A stretch of 64,000 nucleotides of DNA from Streptomyces olivoverticillatus (GTDB lineage Bacteria > Actinomycetota > Actinomycetes > Streptomycetales > Streptomycetaceae), in assembly GCF_014203555.1 (NCBI RefSeq), contig NZ_JACHJH010000007.1, forward strand, positions 173,140-237,139, in the 5' to 3' direction. The notes under the pieces are model-generated. The model was not told the origin of the DNA. It made no database searches and saw only the letters and a list, made by a program, of their open reading frames with translations. Positions 47,904 to 54,953 of this stretch are shown one piece after another; positions within the stretch are counted from its first letter, which is position 1, and each line of letters opens with the position of its first letter. The translations under genes and the position numbers were made by a program.

Positions 47904-47938
47904 GGGCGGCGCGCATCGGGCACTGGTGCACGCCGCCC
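47904..47938 (+). terminator. Hairpin after the I36-like gene
   Basis: An 8-bp stem gggcggcg/cgccgccc with a 19-nt loop starts 10 bp after the stop codon. Confidence 0.5.
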
Positions 47939-47968
47939 CTCGAACTCGCTCAACGGAAGGACGCGCCA

Positions 47969-48901
47969 GTGCGGAAGGCCCTGCGTACGCTCGTAGTGCC
48001 GACCGTCGTGCTGGCCGGGGCCGGCGCCGCGCTCGGCTCCTGGGCACTGTCCAGCAGCGACGACAAGCCGTCGGCCACCGCCCCGGAGACGGCGGAAGCA
48101 CTTCCCGTACCGTTCCCGGAAATCGACTTCTCGCCAGACAAGCAGACCGCGCTGCGTCAGGCAGAGGACCGGCTCGTCGAAGGCTGCATGCGCGACAAAG
48201 GGATCACCTACCGCGTGCCGAACGGTTCTTGGAAGCCCGATGTCCAGTCGAATCCCTACGGTCTCCTCACAAAATCGGCAGCGTCGGCGGACGGCTATCT
48301 GCTGCCCGAGGAATCTGAACCGTCCCCTGACCCGGAACTGCCCGACCGCGAAAACACCGCCCTCTTCGGCACCGAAGCGCACCAGAAGTCGATCCCCCTT
48401 CCGCTGGGCGGAGAAATCGCCGTCCGCACGGACAGTTGCTACAACACGGCGCAGGACCAGCTCTACGGCAAGGACTGGAAAGCCCTCCGTCACACCTTCG
48501 AGACGCTCTCCTACGACGTCGTCACGCAAGTCGAGAAGGATTCACGGTTCACGGCGGCCCAGCGCTCGTGGGCCGAATGCCTGCGGAGCGCGCACTACCC
48601 GGTGACGACCCTGGACGCGATGGCGCCCCACGCCGTGAAGGTCTTGGAGAGCGTCCACGGGGACGCGAAAGCCACCGCCACGGTCCGCAAGGACCTGCGC
48701 GCCATGGCCGTACAGGACGCCGCCTGCCAGAACCGCGCCCGGCTCGCCGAAGCCGTGACAGCCGCGCAGAAGGACGCGCGCAACGGCGTCCTGCGCGGCG
48801 CCCGGAGCACCGACCTCGCTCACCTGCGCGAGCTGCGCCGCCACGCGCTCGACACCGCACACCGGATGTCCCTCGACCACGAAGGGAATGACCTGCATTG
48901 A
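47969..48901 (+). CDS. Exported or membrane-anchored protein of unknown function
   Basis: A 310-residue protein. An N-terminal signal/anchor segment (LVVPTVVLAGAGAALGSWAL) precedes a hydrophilic domain with conserved-looking Cys (EGCMRDKGITY, DSCYNTAQ, AECLRSAHYP, DAACQNRARL) and a C-terminal coiled-coil-like stretch. The spaced C-x-n pattern resembles Streptomyces proteins seen near lysozymes. The GTG at 47969 follows GGAAGGA. Its stop overlaps the TTG of the lysozyme gene, implying coupled translation. Confidence 0.75.
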   Translation: MRKALRTLVVPTVVLAGAGAALGSWALSSSDDKPSATAPETAEALPVPFPEIDFSPDKQTALRQAEDRLVEGCMRDKGITYRVPNGSWKPDVQSNPYGLLTKSAASADGYLLPEESEPSPDPELPDRENTALFGTEAHQKSIPLPLGGEIAVRTDSCYNTAQDQLYGKDWKALRHTFETLSYDVVTQVEKDSRFTAAQRSWAECLRSAHYPVTTLDAMAPHAVKVLESVHGDAKATATVRKDLRAMAVQDAACQNRARLAEAVTAAQKDARNGVLRGARSTDLAHLRELRRHALDTAHRMSLDHEGNDLH

Positions 48902-50142
48902 GCACGCTCACGAGCCGCCGCTGCCTGGCCCTGTCGGCCGGTGCGCTCGCCCTGATCGCCTTCGCCCAGCCCGGTGCCGCCCATGCGGGCGAGCCGGTGC
49001 CGCCCGGCGCGACGGCCACCGCCGAGGACGCCCACCACGCCGGCTCCGGCCTGGCCGCCCTGACCGCCAGATCCGTCGCGCCGCAGGTGAAGACGGGCCT
49101 GCGCGGCCTGGACGTCAGCGCCTACCAGGGGAACGTGAACTGGTCCGCCGTACGCTCCGGCGGCGCCTCCTTCGCCTACGTCAAGGCGACCGAGGGGCTG
49201 ACCTACAAGAACGCGTACTTCTCCCAGCAGTACAACGGATCGGCCGCCGCCGGTCTCCTCCGAGGCGCCTACCACTTCGCGCGGCCCGAGAATTCCGGCG
49301 GCGCGGCGCAGGCCGACAACTTCGTCAACCAGGGCGGCGGCTGGAAGAAGGACGGCAAGACGCTGCCCGGCGCGCTCGACATCGAGTACAGCCCGGTGCA
49401 CGGGGCGCCGGCCTGCTACGGGCTCGGGCAGAGCCAGATGGTCGGCTGGATCGGCGCCTTCGTCGACCGTTACCACGCCCGGACCGGGCGGTACCCGGTC
49501 ATCTACACGACGACCGACTGGTGGTCCAAGTGCACCGGCAACACCGCGGCCTTCGCGAAGAAGTCGCCGCTGTGGATAGCCAACTTCAACGGCTCGCCCC
49601 GCCCCCTTCCCCACGGCTGGTCCGGCTACGCGATCTGGCAGACCGCGGAGAAGGGCCCCTTCCCGGGCGACCAGGACGTCTTCAACGGCTCGCTGCAGGA
49701 CCTGAAGAAGTTCGCGAACGGTGACTACAGCCCGCCGACGACGCCCGACTGGCCCGCCGTGCAGCAGGGGCAGAGCGGCCCCCAGGTGACCGCCGCGCAG
49801 TACCTGCTCAACTCCCACGGCTCGTCCCTGAACGTCGACGGGCAATTCGGCAGCGGCACACGCGACGCCGTCATCGCCTTCCAGAACGCCAACCACCTTA
49901 CCGCCGACGGCGTCATCGGGCCCAACACCTGGAAGGCCCTGGTCGTCACCACGCAGTCGGGTGCGAGCGGCCCGGCCGTGAAGGCCGTGCAGTCACTGCT
50001 GAACTCCCACGGCTCGTCCCTGAACGTCGACGGACAGTTCGGCGGCGGCACACGCGACGCCGTCATCGCCTTCCAGAACGCCAACCACCTCACCGCCGAC
50101 GGCGTCATCGGCCCCAATACATGGCTGGCGTTGCTCTCGTGA
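48898..50142 (+). CDS. GH25 lysozyme with two peptidoglycan-binding domains
   Basis: A 414-residue secreted muramidase. A signal peptide (about 30 residues, ending AHA) precedes the GH25 barrel at about residues 62-280: GLDVSAYQGNVNW (catalytic Asp), KATEGLTYKN and GALDIEY (DxE). Two peptidoglycan-binding type 1 domains of about 60 residues follow, nearly identical to each other. The TTG start overlaps the preceding stop (TTGA). It acts on cell walls outside the cell. Confidence 0.93.
   Translation: MSTLTSRRCLALSAGALALIAFAQPGAAHAGEPVPPGATATAEDAHHAGSGLAALTARSVAPQVKTGLRGLDVSAYQGNVNWSAVRSGGASFAYVKATEGLTYKNAYFSQQYNGSAAAGLLRGAYHFARPENSGGAAQADNFVNQGGGWKKDGKTLPGALDIEYSPVHGAPACYGLGQSQMVGWIGAFVDRYHARTGRYPVIYTTTDWWSKCTGNTAAFAKKSPLWIANFNGSPRPLPHGWSGYAIWQTAEKGPFPGDQDVFNGSLQDLKKFANGDYSPPTTPDWPAVQQGQSGPQVTAAQYLLNSHGSSLNVDGQFGSGTRDAVIAFQNANHLTADGVIGPNTWKALVVTTQSGASGPAVKAVQSLLNSHGSSLNVDGQFGGGTRDAVIAFQNANHLTADGVIGPNTWLALLS
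49804..49932 (+). repeat. Direct repeat, copy 1 (peptidoglycan-binding domain)
   Basis: About 129 bp repeated 192 bp later at 49996-50124 with only a handful of differences. Encodes LLNSHGSSLNVDGQFGSGTR and onward. Confidence 0.9.
49996..50124 (+). repeat. Direct repeat, copy 2 (peptidoglycan-binding domain)
   Basis: Second copy of the lysozyme domain repeat. Most of the few differences from copy 1 are silent, except the Ser/Gly change in FGSGTR versus FGGGTR. Confidence 0.9.
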
Positions 50143-50212
50143 ACACGCGGGAGATCGCGCAGCATCTCCGTCGGAACCACCACACCAGTCGGACCCACGA
50201 GAGGAATCCACT

Positions 50213-50737
50213 GTGACCCGCTTCGCTCCCACCGCCGTACTGGCGGCCTGTGGCACCGTTCTGCTCGCCGGTGCCCTGGCGACTCCGGCCATGGCCGAGA
50301 CCGCCCGCGCCTCCTCCCCCGCCTCGTCCACCCTCGCCGTCGCCAAGCTCACCCAGTCCCAGGCGGAGGCCAGGCTCCGTGCGGCCGGGATCTCCTGGAC
50401 CTCCAGCGGTCACTGCACCAACCGCAACCACTCCAACTGCACCTCGTTCGAGCAGATCAACGTCTCGACCGTGAACGGCATCATCACGTTCAAGAGGGCC
50501 AGCGGCTGCTCGATCACCATCACCGGTGGCACCGAGACCGGCCATGCGTCCGGCTCCAAGAGTCACTGGAACGGCTACAAGGTCGACGTCAACCCGACGG
50601 CCTGCGTCACCGACTACATCAAGCGCAACTTCAAGTACATCGGCCAGCGCGGTGACGGCGCCGCGCAGTACCAGTCGTCCGCGGGCAACATCTACGCCCG
50701 TGAGTCCACCCACTGGGACATCACCTACCAGGCGTGA
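50213..50737 (+). CDS. Secreted M15-like (VanY/Ala-D-Glu peptidase-type) protein
   Basis: A 174-residue exported protein with a clear signal peptide (ending AMAET). The C-terminal part carries a zinc-site-like pair of motifs: SHWNGYKVDV (compare SxHxxGxAxD) and STHWDITY (compare EPWHxE). This suggests an M15/hedgehog-type metallopeptidase fold acting on peptidoglycan cross-links. Two Cys pairs (GHCTNRNHSNC, GCSIT...TACV) likely form disulfides. A GTG start follows GAGAGGAA. Its neighbour is a lysozyme, consistent with wall hydrolysis. Confidence 0.75.
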   Translation: MTRFAPTAVLAACGTVLLAGALATPAMAETARASSPASSTLAVAKLTQSQAEARLRAAGISWTSSGHCTNRNHSNCTSFEQINVSTVNGIITFKRASGCSITITGGTETGHASGSKSHWNGYKVDVNPTACVTDYIKRNFKYIGQRGDGAAQYQSSAGNIYARESTHWDITYQA

Positions 50738-50748
50738 GTCCGCCACGG

Positions 50749-50800
50749 ACGACGGCGAGCGGGCCGGGACGCACACGCGTCCCGGCCCGCTCGCCGTCGT
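50749..50800. terminator. Long bidirectional terminator hairpin
   Basis: A perfect 23-bp inverted repeat (50749-50771 and 50778-50800) with a 6-nt loop lies between convergent genes, 11 bp after one stop and 6 bp after the other. Confidence 0.9.
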
Positions 50801-50806
50801 GGGCGG

Positions 50807-52048
50807 TCATCCCCGGGTGAAGGCGAGCACCACGTTGTGCCCGCCGAACGCGAAGGAGTTCGACAGCACGGCGTCGACCCCGGTCTCCAGGCCGTGCGCG
50901 CCCACCACGTTCAGGCCCAGCTCCGCATCGGGCTCGTCGAGGTTGGCGGTGGGGGGCACCAGGTTGTGGATCAGGGCCTGGACGCTCGCCACCGCCTCGA
51001 TGGCGCCCGAGGCGCCCAGCGTGTGGCCGGTCAGCGACTTGGTGGCGGAGACCGGCACCCGGGCGGCGGCGTCGCCCAGGGCCAGGCGGATGGCCTGGGC
51101 TTCCGCCGCGTCGTTGAAGGTCGTGCCCGTGCCGTGGGCGTTGACGTAACCGACATCCGCCGCGTCGAGCCGCGCCGAGCGCAGGGCCGCCGTGACCGCG
51201 CGGGCGGCGCCGGTGCCGTCCGGGCGGGGGGCGGTGACGTGGTAGGCGTCGGACGAGCGCCCGTAGCCCCGGAACTCGGCGAGCGGGACGGCGCCGCGGG
51301 CCGCGGCGTGCTCGGCGGACTCCAGGACGAGCACGGCCGCGCCCTCCCCGAGGACGAAGCCGTCCCGGTCGGCGCTGAACGGGCGGCTGGCCCGCTCCGG
51401 TTCGTCGTTGCGGGTCGACAGCGCCCGCATCTTGGCGAAGCCGCCCACCATGCGGGAGGCCAGCGGCGCCTCGGTGCCGCCCGCGAGGACGACGTCGGCC
51501 TCGCCCGTCGCGATCATCTGGTGGGCGGCGACGAGGGAGTCCGCGCCGGAGGCACAGGCGGTCACCGCCGCGCTGCTCGGGCCGGTCAGACCGTACTGGA
51601 TGGTGACCCAGGCGGCGGCGCTGTTGACCATGGACGACGGGATGAACCGGGCGGACAGGCCCTTGTGGCCGTCGGCGCGCTCGAAGGACGCTCGCAGGTT
51701 GTGCTCGGTGGTCTCCGTGCCGCCCGCGCCCGAGCCGATGGCCACGCCGATCCTGCTGCGGTCCTCGGCTTCCAGGTCGAGGCCGCTGTCCTGCAGCGCC
51801 AACGTGGCGGCGACGGAGGCGAGCTGGGTGCAGCGGTCGGTGGCCCGGGTGTCGCGGCGGGAGAGTTCGAGCTCCGGCGGAAGATCCACCTCGGCGGCGA
51901 TCCGGACCGGGAGCCCGGCCGGGTCGAAGCGGCTGATCGTGCGGACGCCGCTGCGGCCCTCCGACTGGCCGACGTGGAAGCGCTTGGCCCCCACCCCCAC
52001 GGAGGTCACCGGGCCGAGCCCGGTGACCACGACCCGGTGGCCGCTCAT
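50807..52048 (-). CDS. Beta-ketoacyl-ACP synthase II (FabF-like), cluster-specific
   Basis: A 413-residue condensing enzyme with the complete triad: Cys in VTACASGADS, His in NAHGTGTTFND and His in KSLTGHTLGASG. The GEGAAVLVLE and SFAFGGHN segments are normal. The ATG overlaps the ACP stop by ATGA. It is last in the ThDP-reductase/aminotransferase-ACP-KS operon, where it presumably extends or loads an acyl chain on the adjacent ACP rather than serving bulk fatty acid synthesis. Confidence 0.93.
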   Translation of the reverse strand: MSGHRVVVTGLGPVTSVGVGAKRFHVGQSEGRSGVRTISRFDPAGLPVRIAAEVDLPPELELSRRDTRATDRCTQLASVAATLALQDSGLDLEAEDRSRIGVAIGSGAGGTETTEHNLRASFERADGHKGLSARFIPSSMVNSAAAWVTIQYGLTGPSSAAVTACASGADSLVAAHQMIATGEADVVLAGGTEAPLASRMVGGFAKMRALSTRNDEPERASRPFSADRDGFVLGEGAAVLVLESAEHAAARGAVPLAEFRGYGRSSDAYHVTAPRPDGTGAARAVTAALRSARLDAADVGYVNAHGTGTTFNDAAEAQAIRLALGDAAARVPVSATKSLTGHTLGASGAIEAVASVQALIHNLVPPTANLDEPDAELGLNVVGAHGLETGVDAVLSNSFAFGGHNVVLAFTRG

Positions 52049-52317
52049 GCCGCGTCCTCGGCGGATGCGGCCGGTGCCGGCTCCTGTGCCTCTATGTACG
52101 AAACCACGTCGCCCAGGGAGCGGAGGGACTCGGCGGCCTCGTCGTCGACGGATAAGCCCAGCCGGCTCTCGACGATGGTCACGAGCTCGACCATGTCGAG
52201 CGAGTCCAGGCCCAGGTCCTCCTTGAGCCTGGCCTGCGGGGTGACTTCCTCGGGGAGCAGGCCGAGGCGGTCGACGAGGAAGTCGGTGATCTGCTGCTCG
52301 ACGGTGCTGCTGGTCAT
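52045..52317 (-). CDS. Acyl carrier protein, cluster-specific
   Basis: A 90-residue ACP with the phosphopantetheine serine in DLGLDSLDMVELV (about residue 39) and an acidic helix II. The Ala/Glu-rich C-terminal tail is longer than in housekeeping ACPs. The ATG follows GAAAGGG. It lies between the reductase-aminotransferase fusion and the KS, so it probably carries the acyl group that is released as an aldehyde. Confidence 0.93.
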   Translation of the reverse strand: MTSSTVEQQITDFLVDRLGLLPEEVTPQARLKEDLGLDSLDMVELVTIVESRLGLSVDDEAAESLRSLGDVVSYIEAQEPAPAASAEDAA

Positions 52318-52387
52318 GGTGTTGGCCCTTTCGGTGTGGCTTCGGTGCGGAACTTCGGTACGGACTGGGAATGGTCAGGTGGTCGTG

Positions 52388-54907
52388 TCAGGCGGCCGAC
52401 GGCCGCCAGGCGGCCAGGTCGGCGTGGAGGGCGAGCCCGGCGCACACCGCCGCCACGCTGTCGGCGAAACGATCCGCCTCCGCCGTCTCGAGGATCAGCG
52501 GCGGCTGGATGCGCAGCACGCGGTTGTGGTTGGCGGTGACGAAGGTGAGGATCCGGTGGTCGCGGGCCAGGCTGCCCACGAACCGCAGGCACATCAGGTC
52601 GCCCAGCGTGGACTCGACGGCCTTGCCGACGCCGGACAGCGCGCTGCGCAGGTCGTCGGGCAGCCAGTCCACGAGCGTGTGCAGATCGCCGGGGAGGCGG
52701 GTGAGCACCTCGTCGGTGATCGAGCCGACGGCGCCGGAGAAGTCGCCGTCGAATTCGAGGGCGGTCATCAGGCCGATGCCACGGACCTCCTTGACGAAGC
52801 CGTACGGGGCGGTCGCCTCGCGCAGCCTGGCGCGCAGGTGGTCGCCGACCTTGCGGGCGTGGCCCGGCAGGTCCCGTTCGGTGAGGACGTCCAGCGTGGC
52901 CAGCCCGGCGGCGGCCGCGAAGTTGCCGCCCCCGAAGGTCGAGGAGTGCAGCATGGAGCGGTTGGTGGTCCCGTACGCGGCGTCCCACAGATCGTCGCGG
53001 CACAGCGTCGCCGAGATCGGGACGAGGCCGCCGGAGAGCGACTTGGCCAGGCACAGGATGTCGGGGTCGAGGCCGTCGTGGTCGGCGGCGAACAGGGCGC
53101 CGGTGCGTCCGAGGCCGGTCTGGATCTCGTCCAGGACGAAGGCGGCGCCCGCCGTGCGGCACAGCTCGCGGGCCGCACGCAGATAGCCCTCGGGCGGGAG
53201 CACGACGCCGCCCTCGCCCTGGACCGGCTCGACGATGAAGGCCGCCGCCCCCTCGACGGCCTCGGCGAGCGCGGTCAGGTCGCCGTAGGGCACGGCGACG
53301 GTGTCGGGCAGCAGCGGTCCGAAGGGGCCGCGGTGGGCGTCACGGCCGGTCACCGACAGGGCGCCCAGGGTCTTGCCGTGGTAGCTGTTCTCCGCGTACA
53401 CGAGGCGGGTGCGGCCGGTTCCGGCGCGGGCCAGTTTCAGGGCCGCCTCCACGGCCTCCGTGCCGGAGTTGCCGAAGAAGACGCGCCCGAGCCGGCCGGG
53501 GGCCAGAGCGGTGAGCCGCTCGGCGAGTTCGGCGGTCTGGGCGGGCATGGAGACGTACTGGATGAAGGTCGGCGAGCCGTCGTCGAGGAAGCGGCGCAGC
53601 CTGGCGGTGACCTCCGGGTGGTTGTGGCCCAGGTTGAGGCAGCCGTACCCGGCGATGAAGTCGAGGTAGTCGGTGCCGTCGGCGGTGGTGAGGGTGGTGC
53701 CCTTGGCGCTGGTGAAGACCCGGTCCAGGCCGTGGGCGGCGAAGAGCCGGGCCATGGGCGGGTTGACGTGCTCGCGGAACCGCCGGGTGGTGAGCGCGGT
53801 GACGTCCTCGGTGCGGCCGTGCGCGCCGCGGCCGTGGTGGCGGGCGAGCCGTTCGATCGCGGCGTCCGGGACGGTGCGGCCGAAGGAGGCGAGCGGGGTG
53901 GGCAGGAAGCCGTGCCGGGCGGCCAGCCGGCCGATGGTCCGTACGCGCTCCAGGTCGAGTTCGCGGCCGAGGGAGAAGGACTCGGGGCGGCCCTCCAGCG
54001 CCAGCACCATGGTTTCCGCGAGGCAGCCGTTGAGCTGGCGGCCCGGTGAGGGCAGCGAGCCGTCGCCGACGGTGACCGCGTCGGTGGCGCTGACCAGCCC
54101 GCCGTCGATGACCAGGACGTCGCTGCCGGGTGGCGGCGGCTCCTGGACGTCGCGGGGCAGGGCCACGTCGACCACGACCGAGCCCGGGGGCAGCTTCGCG
54201 GGGTCGACGAGGCCGCCGACCGAGGAGGCGCTGACGAACAGCCGGGTGCCTGCGGTGCATTCGGCGACGGAGTCGACGATGCGGACGCGCTCGTGGTGGT
54301 CGTCGTCGAGGTAGCGCAGCAGGGCGGCGGGGGGCCGGTTGCCGCGGCGGGCCACCAGGTCGAGCGGGAAGCCGTCGGCCAGCAGCAGCCGGGCGATGGC
54401 CAGGGCGATGGAGCCGGGGTAGCCGACGACGGCGACCCGGGTGCGCTCCGGTTCCAGGCCGATCAGGCGCACGGTGTGCAGCAGTTCCTGGTGGGCGGCG
54501 TAGACGGTGAGGGAGTTGCCGCTGGTGACGGGGATGCCGACGTGCCGGGCGGTCCATTCGCCGCGGTCGCCGACGATGGAGGTGGCGCCGCCGAGTCCGA
54601 CGAGCTCGGCGCCGGCCTCCTCGCGCAGTGCGGTGACCTCGGCGACGACCATGTCGCGGGCGACGGTGGGGCGGCGCAGCATCTGCTGGGCGGTGTAGGG
54701 GAGGTAGCGGACTTCTCCCGTGCAGCGGTCGCCGGTGGCGGAGGTGACGGAGGTCAGCAGCGGCAGCGGGACGTGGTGGCGCGGGGCGTGCGGCGGCGGG
54801 GTGCCGCGCTGGTCGTCGTAGAGACGGCTCAGCAGGTCCAGGGCGCGCACCTGGTGGCGGTGTCCGGTGCTGATCGGGTGGGCGAGGAAGCCGAACGTGG
54901 CGGACAA
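52388..54907 (-). CDS. Acyl-ACP reductase (AAR-like) fused to class III aminotransferase
   Basis: An 839-residue bifunctional enzyme. Residues about 1-345 match cyanobacterial long-chain acyl-ACP reductase by landmarks: FGFLAHPIST, LTSVTSATG, LGGATSIV, TSGNSLTVYAA, the NADPH loop VAVVGYPGS and GRQLNGCLAETM, whose Cys295 aligns with the catalytic Cys of AAR. Residues about 365-835 are a class III PLP aminotransferase: FGNSGTEAVEAALKLAR, SYHGKTLGALS, VLDEIQTGLGRTG and PLP Lys622 in CLAKSLSGG. Expected chemistry: acyl-ACP to aldehyde, and aldehyde to amine. The size and domain order recall PigE and TamH. The TTG at 54907 (CGGAG upstream) is preferred; TTG 54937 is possible. Confidence 0.85.
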   Translation of the reverse strand: MSATFGFLAHPISTGHRHQVRALDLLSRLYDDQRGTPPPHAPRHHVPLPLLTSVTSATGDRCTGEVRYLPYTAQQMLRRPTVARDMVVAEVTALREEAGAELVGLGGATSIVGDRGEWTARHVGIPVTSGNSLTVYAAHQELLHTVRLIGLEPERTRVAVVGYPGSIALAIARLLLADGFPLDLVARRGNRPPAALLRYLDDDHHERVRIVDSVAECTAGTRLFVSASSVGGLVDPAKLPPGSVVVDVALPRDVQEPPPPGSDVLVIDGGLVSATDAVTVGDGSLPSPGRQLNGCLAETMVLALEGRPESFSLGRELDLERVRTIGRLAARHGFLPTPLASFGRTVPDAAIERLARHHGRGAHGRTEDVTALTTRRFREHVNPPMARLFAAHGLDRVFTSAKGTTLTTADGTDYLDFIAGYGCLNLGHNHPEVTARLRRFLDDGSPTFIQYVSMPAQTAELAERLTALAPGRLGRVFFGNSGTEAVEAALKLARAGTGRTRLVYAENSYHGKTLGALSVTGRDAHRGPFGPLLPDTVAVPYGDLTALAEAVEGAAAFIVEPVQGEGGVVLPPEGYLRAARELCRTAGAAFVLDEIQTGLGRTGALFAADHDGLDPDILCLAKSLSGGLVPISATLCRDDLWDAAYGTTNRSMLHSSTFGGGNFAAAAGLATLDVLTERDLPGHARKVGDHLRARLREATAPYGFVKEVRGIGLMTALEFDGDFSGAVGSITDEVLTRLPGDLHTLVDWLPDDLRSALSGVGKAVESTLGDLMCLRFVGSLARDHRILTFVTANHNRVLRIQPPLILETAEADRFADSVAAVCAGLALHADLAAWRPSAA

Positions 54908-54953
54908 GGAGGTGACTCCGTTTCCGGTAAGCGACAAGAGGCGGCGGGCGTGC

